Assembly: GCF_002934445.1 (NCBI RefSeq)
Contig: NZ_PTJE01000003.1
Span: 1 to 64,000, forward strand
Origin: Nonlabens xylanidelens
Lineage (GTDB): Bacteria > Bacteroidota > Bacteroidia > Flavobacteriales > Flavobacteriaceae
DNA length: 64,000 nt
Direction of reading: 5' to 3'
In this document: in pieces, positions 43,226 to 52,147 of the stretch
Position numbering within the stretch: the stretch's first letter is position 1
How the letters are laid out: each line of letters starts with the position of its first letter
The notes under the pieces: model-generated
What the model saw: the letters and a program-made list of their open reading frames with translations, nothing else
What the model was told of the DNA's origin: nothing
Database searches by the model: none
Position numbers and translations under genes: made by a program

Positions 43226-46200
43226 TTATTCTTTTACATCTTTAAGTAGTTCTATAATGGCTCGATCTAATTGTTGATCCATACCGTTATCGATCTTACC
43301 AGGCATATTTTTAACCGTAATTAAAGGCTCTGTCTGATTGTTTTCCATCCAGTTTCCATTCCTATCTTTGGCACTTATAGGGACTACACCCCAGTAAGAA
43401 CCGTCTGGTAGACCTTCCCAACCTGCAAAACTACAAGTCCCAGGTGTAGGCATACCTACTGTTTTACCTATTTTAAGATCTGTATAACCGCAAGCAAAAC
43501 AATGACCGTCACTATATTGGGCCTCATTAATCATAGCTAGTGTAGGTTTCACCCACCTTGAGGTAGGTTCTCCTCCTACAATCTTATCCTCAGTCTCATA
43601 GGTAATAAATGGCGTGCCGGTAAAGAACATAGCGAGGTCTGCAACGAGGTCTCCACCACCATTAAAACGAGTATCAATAATCATCGCTTTACGGTCAAAG
43701 TATTTACCCATCATTTTTTCATAAATATCACGATAAGGCCCATCTCCCATACCTGGTATATGTACATAGCCCAGTTGCCCATTACTTTTTTCAGTAACTT
43801 CTTGTTCATTTTGCTTTACCCATCTTTTATAAAGAAGTCTATTTTGAGCACCTAGACTTATAGGTTTTACGGTAATAGTCTTATTCTTTTTACTCTCAGG
43901 ATCATTAATTTCTAATAAAGTAAATTTTCCTGATTTACGATTTAAGTATTGTGCGATATCCTTAGTAGCACTTACGGTCTCGCCATCTATTTTTTCAATG
44001 ATCATCCCTGCTTTTATATCAAAGCCAGATTTATCTAGTGGACCACCTTTAATCACCTCTGTTATCTTTATTCCATCAGTTTTATGATTATAATCCATAA
44101 ATATTCCTAAGGATGCGGTAGCATCTTTATTCTTCATGGTAATACTCGCACCACCAGCACCGGCATGAGATACATTAAGCTCTCCTAACATTTCTGACAG
44201 TAACTCTGTAAACTCATAACTATTCCCTACATATGGTAAATGTTTACCATATTCTTTTTTCATTAAATTCCAGTCTATACCATGAAAATCTGGATGGTAA
44301 AAAATAGCATTAGTACGTATCCATACATGATCAAACATGGCCTGACGCTCTGCAACGGCATCATACTCCATCTCTCCAGATATTTTTACTCCTGTTTTTT
44401 TACTCTTTCCTAAATCTATTTTAGAAATACTACCACTACTTAAAAGAAATAGGTTTTTCTGTTCTTTATCCCATTGTAAACTACCAGAAGAAGCGTTAAG
44501 TTTTATCGCCATCTTAGTTTCCTTAGTTCTCAGGTCTGTCATCCATAGATTTAATTTACCTTCAAATCTAGTGAGGTAATACAACTTGCTACCATCTTTA
44601 GATAGTATGGCATCTCTAAGACTAGAGGAGTGAATGGTAAAACGTTTTGTTCTATCCTTCATCTCTTCCCAATCAAATTCTAGATTTTTTATTGTATCCT
44701 TTTTCTTTCCTTTATCTTCTTTTTTCTTCTTTTTATCTTTTTTCTTATCGTCATCTTCTTTCTTTGAGTCGTCAGACAGTTTCTTGATTTCTTTATGAAG
44801 CGCATATTCCTCTTTGCTTAGGTTAAACTCATCCCACGCATCTTGTATAAAAAACATACTATAGACATCGCTTTGAGAAGAACCGCTAGTTGCATAAGAC
44901 TTTAAACCATCACGATTAGAAAACCATATCATTTGCTTACCACCATTTACCCACTGCGGGCTCGAGTCATAATAACCACTCTCATTAAGATTGACTCTTT
45001 TAGATCCATCTGCTGCGAGTAAAAGAATCTCACTATTATTGAGTGATAAACCCCAGTCCATAAGCAACCATTTACTATCTGGACTCCATGTAAAGTTTTT
45101 ATCTCCATCTCTCATGTGAAACAAATCTTTAGGCGTCATTAAAGTAACCTCATCACCACTTTTTACATCTTTTATTTTAAGAGTACGTCTGTCTTCAATA
45201 AAAGCAAGTTTCTTACCATCTGGCGAGTATTTTGCTAGATAATTATCTTTACCGTTTTCTAGTACAGCGGTTTCCTTTATTAAGGTAGACGCAAAGAAAA
45301 ATGGTTCTTCTTTACGCGTTTTTTCTGTTTTATAGATACTCCATTTACCATTGCGCTCACTACTGTAAACTATTGACTTCCCTTCTGGTCCCCAGGTTAC
45401 AAAACTTTCTGCCTCGGGCGTGTTGGTAATTCTCTTAGTAAAAGACTCGTCTACTGAGGTTACAAAAACCTCTCCTCGAGCTATAAAAGCAATTTCTTTA
45501 CCATTTGGAGACACTTCCATTTCACTCACACCGCCATTTATGGAAATAAACTTATCGCTATTACTTATGGCTTGTGTAGTAATATTTACTTGAAGTTTTT
45601 TAGGTGCTTCTCCTTCTTTCATGGTATAAAGTTTACCATCTTGACTAAAACTTAATATTCCATTACCATAAGAGAGAAAACGCACAGGATGTAGATCAAA
45701 TGATGTCAGCTGTTCTCTTTTAGAATTATCTGCCAGATATACTTTAAAGATATTAAAATTACCACTGCTCTCACTCAAGTAATAAAAAGCATCTTCTTTA
45801 TCATTAAAAACCGGCATTCTATCTTCTCCTTTATAGCCAGTAAGCATTTTATGCGTGTTGGTCACAACATCATAACTCCATATATCTCTAGCAATACTAG
45901 ACTCTTGGTGTTTTCTCCATATATTCTCACCACCTTTTTTATCATGATATAAAATCGTTTTACCGTCTTTACTCATATTTAAAAATTCTGCCGGAATAGT
46001 AAATACTTGATCTACTCTACCACCAGTCACCGGCACTTTATAAACTTCTGGTTGAGATCCTGTAGGATACTGTCTGTGATTTACGGCATCCATGCGCACG
46101 GCACCGAATAAAACCTCTTTATCATCATGAGAAAAAGTAAACGGCTGCTCGTCTGTAGAATGATAAGTAAGTCTGGTCGCTGCACCTCCATTTGCACTCA

Positions 46201-46474
46201 TTACATACACATCAAAATTACCATAACGATTAGAGGCAAACGCTATTTGTTTCCCATCCTTACTCCACACTGCCTGATAATCATGCGCTTCATGAAAAGT
46301 TAACTGCTGCGCATCTCCACCTTGAGAGGCTACCTTGTATAAATCTCCTTTATAAGTAAAAACGATTTGAGAACCATCTGGTGATATGGTGTTGTGTCGC
46401 AGCCATCCTGCATCTTGTTGTGCGTGTACTGCTGCCATGGTAAGTAGCAATACCCATGAAAAAATGGATTTCAT
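43226..46474 (-). CDS. Tricorn-type S41 protease with beta-propeller (secreted)
   Basis: 1082 aa. The signal peptide ends at VHAQ. PD40/WD-like propeller repeats (about 25-550) include SPDGSQIVF, SKDGKQIAFASNRYGNFDVYV and SPDSKWLLM. A Lys-rich linker of about 35 residues lies near 570-605. A PDZ domain (about 790-870) is followed by the S41 peptidase core with DTRFNGGGDLV and the likely nucleophile region NEAQYSDGHCF. Tricorn-like enzymes trim peptides delivered by other proteases; here it is exported to the periplasm or cell surface. It is a single gene with its own terminator, upstream of a palindrome copy. Confidence 0.9.
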   Translation of the reverse strand: MKSIFSWVLLLTMAAVHAQQDAGWLRHNTISPDGSQIVFTYKGDLYKVASQGGDAQQLTFHEAHDYQAVWSKDGKQIAFASNRYGNFDVYVMSANGGAATRLTYHSTDEQPFTFSHDDKEVLFGAVRMDAVNHRQYPTGSQPEVYKVPVTGGRVDQVFTIPAEFLNMSKDGKTILYHDKKGGENIWRKHQESSIARDIWSYDVVTNTHKMLTGYKGEDRMPVFNDKEDAFYYLSESSGNFNIFKVYLADNSKREQLTSFDLHPVRFLSYGNGILSFSQDGKLYTMKEGEAPKKLQVNITTQAISNSDKFISINGGVSEMEVSPNGKEIAFIARGEVFVTSVDESFTKRITNTPEAESFVTWGPEGKSIVYSSERNGKWSIYKTEKTRKEEPFFFASTLIKETAVLENGKDNYLAKYSPDGKKLAFIEDRRTLKIKDVKSGDEVTLMTPKDLFHMRDGDKNFTWSPDSKWLLMDWGLSLNNSEILLLAADGSKRVNLNESGYYDSSPQWVNGGKQMIWFSNRDGLKSYATSGSSQSDVYSMFFIQDAWDEFNLSKEEYALHKEIKKLSDDSKKEDDDKKKDKKKKKEDKGKKKDTIKNLEFDWEEMKDRTKRFTIHSSSLRDAILSKDGSKLYYLTRFEGKLNLWMTDLRTKETKMAIKLNASSGSLQWDKEQKNLFLLSSGSISKIDLGKSKKTGVKISGEMEYDAVAERQAMFDHVWIRTNAIFYHPDFHGIDWNLMKKEYGKHLPYVGNSYEFTELLSEMLGELNVSHAGAGGASITMKNKDATASLGIFMDYNHKTDGIKITEVIKGGPLDKSGFDIKAGMIIEKIDGETVSATKDIAQYLNRKSGKFTLLEINDPESKKNKTITVKPISLGAQNRLLYKRWVKQNEQEVTEKSNGQLGYVHIPGMGDGPYRDIYEKMMGKYFDRKAMIIDTRFNGGGDLVADLAMFFTGTPFITYETEDKIVGGEPTSRWVKPTLAMINEAQYSDGHCFACGYTDLKIGKTVGMPTPGTCSFAGWEGLPDGSYWGVVPISAKDRNGNWMENNQTEPLITVKNMPGKIDNGMDQQLDRAIIELLKDVKE

Positions 46475-46588
46475 AAATTTAAATTATTGGTTTGGAATGA
46501 TGTCATTAGTTACTCTAATAGACTCTATCTAGATTAAAAAGTTACACTTTACAATTGAATAAACTTTTAAAAGTGGGATACGTGTTCC

Positions 46589-46602
46589 GCTTTCGCGAAA
46601 GC
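46589..46602. repeat. 14-bp palindrome, intergenic copy between tricorn and YchJ-like genes
   Basis: Perfect core; here the symmetry extends to 22 bp (46585-46606), the longest in the window. Confidence 0.9.
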
Positions 46603-46632
46603 GGAATTAAAATCAATGATAATTCTACTATT

Positions 46633-47022
46633 CTAGCCTTGTGCATCTAGATAAACCCAGTGATCTTTTTCTTTACAAAAACGAGAATTTTCTTCTATAA
46701 TCTGCACGCTTCCATTTTCTATGAAAAAGGCTTTAAAATAAACAGTTCCCGTAGAATCACTCACCGTTCCCGCAGTATGATTAATGACGTCTAGTTTCAC
46801 CCATTCTACAGTTTTGGTCCATCGAGCTGTTTCTTTATCATCTCTCTTTGATGGCCTGGTGCTGCTGTGATGGCTCTTGCTTAAATAATCTATATCGCCT
46901 AGAACAAAGGCGCTATACCTAGACCTCATCAACTCTCGAGCTGTTGTTGCGTTAAAAATATCCTGATGTACTTTTTTACAACAGTCTTTATAAAGTTTTT
47001 CTGGGTTACAAGGACACTTCAT
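46633..47022 (-). CDS. YchJ-family SEC-C protein
   Basis: 129 aa. It starts with the Cys-rich zinc-binding motif CPCNPEKLYKDCC, followed by the family helix ARELMRSRYSAFVLGDIDYL and an NTF2-like beta domain ending WVYLDA. Members have unknown function. It lies 18 bp downstream of the 47041 gene, so the two are probably cotranscribed. Confidence 0.85.
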   Translation of the reverse strand: MKCPCNPEKLYKDCCKKVHQDIFNATTARELMRSRYSAFVLGDIDYLSKSHHSSTRPSKRDDKETARWTKTVEWVKLDVINHTAGTVSDSTGTVYFKAFFIENGSVQIIEENSRFCKEKDHWVYLDAQG

Positions 47023-47040
47023 ATTATTCGCTTTTTACTT

Positions 47041-47412
<372 letters not shown>

Positions 47413-47418
47413 TTAATG

Positions 47419-47463
47419 CAAATGTAAGTTCTATCGCTTTGACATCTATAACAACTACCTTTG
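47419..47463. promoter_or_regulatory. Divergent promoter pair
   Basis: On the minus strand TACATTTG (47426-47419) faces the 47041 gene. On the plus strand TACCTTTG (47456-47463), with TTGAC 13 bp upstream, faces the small basic protein. Both match TAnnTTTG. Confidence 0.6.
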
Positions 47464-47481
47464 CAACTATATTAAATGACC

Positions 47482-47643
47482 ATGGCTAAGAAAGGAAGAG
47501 AAAAAAACACAAAGAATAAAGGAAAGCATAGTGTTCTAGTAGAACGTGTAAAGAACAAAAAACGAAAAGAAAAAGAAGACCGTAAGGCTAGACTTAAGGC
47601 TATTACAAAAGCCGCTCAAAAAGCCAGTCAAGAAGAAAAATAG
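47482..47643 (+). CDS. Small basic protein
   Basis: 53 aa, nearly 40% Lys/Arg, starting MAKKGREKNTKNKGKH and ending in a KxxxAxKA helix. An in-frame ATG two codons upstream (47476) is equally possible. Short basic proteins of this type with an MAKKGRE start are, as I remember, conserved in Bacteroidota; a nucleic-acid or ribosome-binding role is a guess. A promoter box lies 18 bp upstream. Confidence 0.72.
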   Translation: MAKKGREKNTKNKGKHSVLVERVKNKKRKEKEDRKARLKAITKAAQKASQEEK

Positions 47644-47750
47644 TATTTATTTAAGATAAATGAACTGTTTCATGTCTTTTAATAACTTCATTTTATCAAT
47701 TTGTGAGCTAAAACTGTTCTAATTTTGAGTAGTTTTAATCCTCTATTTAA

Positions 47751-48578
47751 ATGTCATTAAAAAATTTCTTTTTGTTTTTATCTACCAGCCTATTGCTAAG
47801 CAGTTGCTCTGTAAAAAAGTTTAAGAACTTAGATTATAAAGCGCCGCAAATAAAAGAAACGCCTGCACCTACTTTAAATGTTTTTTCTAAGAGAAAACCT
47901 ACAGACTCTTTACAACCTGTATTAATTTTTGTTTACGGTGGTAACTGGAACAGTGGTAAAAAGGAAATTTATAATCGTATAGGTCGCAACTTTGCTAACA
48001 ACGATGTTACGGTAGTAATACCTGATTATACTAAAAGTCCTGTCGCTAGTTATGACGACATGACTCTTCAAATAGCGCAGGCTATTAAATGGACACTAGA
48101 AAACATTAAAAACTATTCTGGAGATCCTAACCAGATTTACATAACTGGTCACAGTGCTGGTGCTCATCTTGCGGCACTAGCTGTTATGAATAAAAAATAC
48201 CAGACAGACTCTCGCGATATAAAAGGTATTATATTTAATGATGCTGCTGGTCTAGATATGTATACTTATTTTTTAGAAAATAAACCTACAGAAAAAGACG
48301 ATTATATAAGCACATGGACTCTCAATTCTGAAACATGGAAAGAAGCCTCTCCATATTATTATATAGATGAGACTACACCAGAAATTAAAATATATAACGG
48401 TACAAAGACTTATCCTTCTATATTAGAAGGTAACGAGTTGTTTCTTGAGAAACTACAAGATTACCAGCCCAAAGCACATATTAATTATCTGGATAAAAAA
48501 CACTCTGCTATGGTGATACAAATGTTTTTCCCATGGAATGACATGATAGACGAGATAGTAGATTTCATGAAGCAATAA
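47751..48578 (+). CDS. Lipoprotein alpha/beta hydrolase (BD-FAE/carboxylesterase-like)
   Basis: 275 aa. Signal peptide with lipobox LLSSC. The hydrolase core has an oxyanion-hole GGNW (FVYGGNWNSG), nucleophile motif GHSAGAH, and a likely catalytic His in KKHSAMV near the C-terminus. The GGNW/GHSAGAH pair is typical of esterases that deacetylate carbohydrates or peptides. It is probably anchored in the envelope. It lies 34 bp upstream of selO, in the same direction. Confidence 0.85.
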   Translation: MSLKNFFLFLSTSLLLSSCSVKKFKNLDYKAPQIKETPAPTLNVFSKRKPTDSLQPVLIFVYGGNWNSGKKEIYNRIGRNFANNDVTVVIPDYTKSPVASYDDMTLQIAQAIKWTLENIKNYSGDPNQIYITGHSAGAHLAALAVMNKKYQTDSRDIKGIIFNDAAGLDMYTYFLENKPTEKDDYISTWTLNSETWKEASPYYYIDETTPEIKIYNGTKTYPSILEGNELFLEKLQDYQPKAHINYLDKKHSAMVIQMFFPWNDMIDEIVDFMKQ

Positions 48579-48612
48579 AACTAAATCCATCCAGTGGGTG
48601 GTACTATTACAT

Positions 48613-50202
48613 ATGATTGATCTAGAGATTTCAAATAGTTTTTACAACTCACTGCCTAAAGATCCTATAGAAGACAACTATACTCGTCAGGTAAACAATG
48701 CAGCTTATTCACTAGCGACTCCTTTAAAATTCTCTGAAAGTAGTTTTATTCATGTATCAAAACTAGCAACAGAATTAGGCTTTACAGAAGAACAAATACA
48801 GTCGCCAGAATTTCTTAAACTATTTACTGGACAATATACATATCCTAATACAAGGTCATATGCAATGGCATATGCTGGGCATCAATTTGGCAACTGGGCC
48901 GGACAGTTAGGTGATGGTCGTGCTATTAATCTCTTTGAAATAGTGCACAATAATAATCGATGGGCTTTTCAATTAAAAGGTGCTGGACCTACACCTTATT
49001 CTCGTCGTGGTGATGGACTTGCTGTTCTTAGATCTAGCATAAGAGAACACCTTTGTAGTGAGGCTATGTATCATTTAGGCATACCTACTACTCGATCATT
49101 ATCACTTTCTTTAAGTGGAGAAGAAGTATTGCGCGATATGCTTTACGATGGTAATGCTGCTTATGAAAAAGGCGCTATAGTATGTCGTGTGGCACCCAGT
49201 TTCATACGGTTCGGTAATTTTGAGCTAGCCGCAGCTCAAAGCGATAACGATTTACTTAAAAAACTAACCGATTATACCATCGCTACTTTTTTTACTGATA
49301 TTACCTCTACTGGTAGAGATGCTTACTTACAATTCTTTAAAGAAGTTACAGACCGTACTCTAGAAATGATCATGCACTGGCAACGTGTAGGATTTGTACA
49401 TGGTGTTATCAATACCGATAACATGTCCATTCTAGGACTTACTATAGATTATGGACCTTATGGATGGTTAGAACCTTATGATCATGGCTGGACTCCTAAT
49501 ACTACAGATAATCAGTTTAAAAGATACAGGTATGGCGCACAACCAGAAATGGGGTTGTGGAATCTTTTACAACTAGCAAATTCTCTGTTTCCATTAATTG
49601 AAGACGCTGCACCTTTACAAGATATTCTAGACAGTTATAAAACTAATTATCAAGTGCAATATCTGGAATTGATGATGGATAAAATAGGTGTTTATCATGC
49701 AAATAATCAAGATCGCGATTTGATACAGTCTCTAGAAGAAAACCTTCATTTACATGAAACTGACATGACTATTTTTTATAGAGAGCTAAGTAAAATTAAC
49801 ACAGAAACTACTATAGAAAATGCCTTTGCAATAATTTCTGCTGCTTTTTATAATCGAGAAGATTTATCTGAATTACATAAAGACACTTGGCTGGCATGGT
49901 TAACAGACTATGTGGCTAGATTGCAGTTTGATATGGAGCAAAGTGATGGTGATAAATCAGCTTTCACAATAGCGAGAACAGAAAAAATGAATGCTATCAA
50001 TCCCAAGTACGTATTAAGAAACTACATCTCTCAATTAGTTATAGAAGATGCTGAAAAAGGAGATTACCAACTGCTTAACGAGGTGTATGCCATGTTGCAA
50101 AATCCATATGAAGAACAGCCAGAATACAATAAATGGTATGCCTTGCGTCCAGAATGGGCACGTTCTAAGGTAGGTTGCAGTAAACTGAGCTGTAGTAGTT
50201 AA
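48613..50202 (+). CDS. selO: Protein adenylyltransferase SelO (YdiU/UPF0061)
   Basis: 529 aa from the ATG at 48613; the open frame reaches a GTG at 48598 but MIDLEIS fits the family start better. SelO is a pseudokinase-fold enzyme that transfers AMP to proteins in redox stress. Conserved blocks: YAGHQFGNWAGQLGDGRAI, LKGAGPTPYSRRGDGLAVLR (nucleotide-binding), HGVINTDNMSI and IDYGPYG (DFG equivalent). The C-terminal CSKLSCSS keeps the redox Cys found in bacterial SelO. Confidence 0.95.
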   Translation: MIDLEISNSFYNSLPKDPIEDNYTRQVNNAAYSLATPLKFSESSFIHVSKLATELGFTEEQIQSPEFLKLFTGQYTYPNTRSYAMAYAGHQFGNWAGQLGDGRAINLFEIVHNNNRWAFQLKGAGPTPYSRRGDGLAVLRSSIREHLCSEAMYHLGIPTTRSLSLSLSGEEVLRDMLYDGNAAYEKGAIVCRVAPSFIRFGNFELAAAQSDNDLLKKLTDYTIATFFTDITSTGRDAYLQFFKEVTDRTLEMIMHWQRVGFVHGVINTDNMSILGLTIDYGPYGWLEPYDHGWTPNTTDNQFKRYRYGAQPEMGLWNLLQLANSLFPLIEDAAPLQDILDSYKTNYQVQYLELMMDKIGVYHANNQDRDLIQSLEENLHLHETDMTIFYRELSKINTETTIENAFAIISAAFYNREDLSELHKDTWLAWLTDYVARLQFDMEQSDGDKSAFTIARTEKMNAINPKYVLRNYISQLVIEDAEKGDYQLLNEVYAMLQNPYEEQPEYNKWYALRPEWARSKVGCSKLSCSS

Positions 50203-50420
50203 AAGAATTAGACTTAGATTATGGTTATAGACATTTTCTCATATTCCTTCATCTAACGAGATGGTATTTTCATGCCATGAACTACACCCTTTAAATAATC
50301 CCTATTTAGATTCCTTTAACATATCCTCAAATTAGCTCTATAATTTAGGGGTTAGCTAGTTTTTTATAATTAGCTCAGTATTACTGGCGATGTATCATGT
50401 AACCCATAGAAATTTAATTT

Positions 50421-52136
50421 ATGGAAAAGAAATCTATAAGGTTTTTGTGCATGTTCATTTTGTCATTTTTTTGGTTTTGTGCAAGTTATGCTCAAGAAGA
50501 AGAAAAAGAAAAGTCTCCAGTAAAGTTGAGTGGTAGCATAGGTTTTTTTTATGACTACTATTATTTTTATGAAAATAACTACTCCTCTTTTAGACCCAGA
50601 TATCCTGAAAATTTACTGCGTCTCAATGCTCAAGTCAATTTACAACTAGGTAAACATTTTAGTATACCATTTAGTGTAAATGTCACTAATCAAAAAGTAC
50701 TTTACAACCTACCCAGTCTGCCAGAAGAAAGTGCGTTAGATTATTTACAAAATCCTGCAAATAATATAAGTATCAACCCTAAGTATAAATGGGCACAAGC
50801 CTTTATAGGTACACAGACACCACTATATTCTACATTATCTACAGGTGACATTCCTATTTTTGGCGCAGGTATAGAAATCAATCCAGGTAAATTTATACTG
50901 TCTGCTACTTTTGGTAAATCGCAGCGTGCCATAGAGCCTAATATTACACTTAATATACCAGGTGCTTATGAGCAAAACATAGTTGCCGCACGTATAGGTG
51001 TAGGGAAACTAGAAGGATCTAAGTTTACCATAAATGTGGTAAAAATAGAAGACGATCTTACATCGGTAAATACGGCACCTATAGGTGTGGACCCTATCGA
51101 GGGTTTTACCATATCACCCTATGCAGAATTTAAAATATTTGAGAAATTAAAGATCAGTACAGAAACGGCAGGTTCTATCTATACCAGCGACCTATTAAAC
51201 GTAGGTGTCATAGATGCAGAGTTTATAAACGACCTTGCTGATTATATTACTATAAACGCCAGTTCTACCGCAGACTTTGCACACAATTCTAGAATAGACT
51301 GGAAGGGCGACACCTTTCAACTAGGTGGTGAGGTTAAATATGTAGGACCAGGGTTTTTACCTGTAGGATATCGATTTATAGAACGTGACATTCTAGATTA
51401 TAAGATCAATACAGGATTAAATTTATTTAAGAAAAAGGTAAATCTTACTGGTAGTTTTGGAATACGTACTAATAATCTTAATGACACAAAACTATCCTCT
51501 TCAGAACGTGTGATTACTAACGCAAATCTTTTTGCGCAGGTTACAGAGGGCTTTTCCATCAACTTAAATTACAGCAATTTTGGCTTTAATAATGATGCCA
51601 GCATTCTCAATCAGCGCATCGAGCTGGTAAATAATTCCATTACTGTATCTCCAGTTTACACTTGGAAGAATGAGAAATACAACCACCTCATCGCTGGAAA
51701 TGTCGCTCTGAGTAGTTTTGAGCAATTTGATGTGGTTAGTAACGCTTTCGCGAAAGCGGAAAACTCCACCTACTCCTTAAACTACAATCTAGCTTTTTTA
51801 AAAATGCCACTTCAGATAGGTGCACAGGCCATCTACCTAGAAAACCAAATACCTACCGGTGATTTTAACATGCTTAATTATGGAATTACCAGTAGCTATA
51901 AACTGCTAGATAAAAAGTTAACACCATCTCTAGGGTTAAACATAGCACATATAGATATGACCGGTTTTACTACCGATTATAGGACAAGTCTACATGCTAA
52001 AATAGCATACAAATGGACCAAAAAACTAACCTTCAAGTTACAGTCAAGATATTCATATTTCAAGTATGGCACATCTAGACCTAATGCCACACTAGACCAA
52101 AATAGAGTACAATTTTCTGTACAACAACGATTTTAA
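50421..52136 (+). CDS. Outer-membrane beta-barrel protein
   Basis: 571 aa. A signal peptide ends at SYAQ, followed by an acidic linker and alternating amphipathic strands to a C-terminal Phe (VQQRF), the usual Bam insertion signal. No plug, TonB box or enzyme motif. The stop is 11 bp before the 2306-residue secreted protein, so it is probably the export or anchoring partner of that protein. A palindrome copy encodes AFAKA in a loop near residue 443. The exact family is not recognised. Confidence 0.8.
   Translation: MEKKSIRFLCMFILSFFWFCASYAQEEEKEKSPVKLSGSIGFFYDYYYFYENNYSSFRPRYPENLLRLNAQVNLQLGKHFSIPFSVNVTNQKVLYNLPSLPEESALDYLQNPANNISINPKYKWAQAFIGTQTPLYSTLSTGDIPIFGAGIEINPGKFILSATFGKSQRAIEPNITLNIPGAYEQNIVAARIGVGKLEGSKFTINVVKIEDDLTSVNTAPIGVDPIEGFTISPYAEFKIFEKLKISTETAGSIYTSDLLNVGVIDAEFINDLADYITINASSTADFAHNSRIDWKGDTFQLGGEVKYVGPGFLPVGYRFIERDILDYKINTGLNLFKKKVNLTGSFGIRTNNLNDTKLSSSERVITNANLFAQVTEGFSINLNYSNFGFNNDASILNQRIELVNNSITVSPVYTWKNEKYNHLIAGNVALSSFEQFDVVSNAFAKAENSTYSLNYNLAFLKMPLQIGAQAIYLENQIPTGDFNMLNYGITSSYKLLDKKLTPSLGLNIAHIDMTGFTTDYRTSLHAKIAYKWTKKLTFKLQSRYSYFKYGTSRPNATLDQNRVQFSVQQRF
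51744..51757. repeat. 14-bp palindrome, coding copy (outer-membrane barrel)
   Basis: Perfect copy in the AFAKA frame, followed by Glu. Confidence 0.9.
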
Positions 52137-52147
52137 AAAACTGAATT

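Noticed and set aside
46574-46583. GGGATACGTG as a further copy of the operator
   Set aside because: It differs within the core and has no TAnnTTTG box 20-23 bp downstream on either strand.
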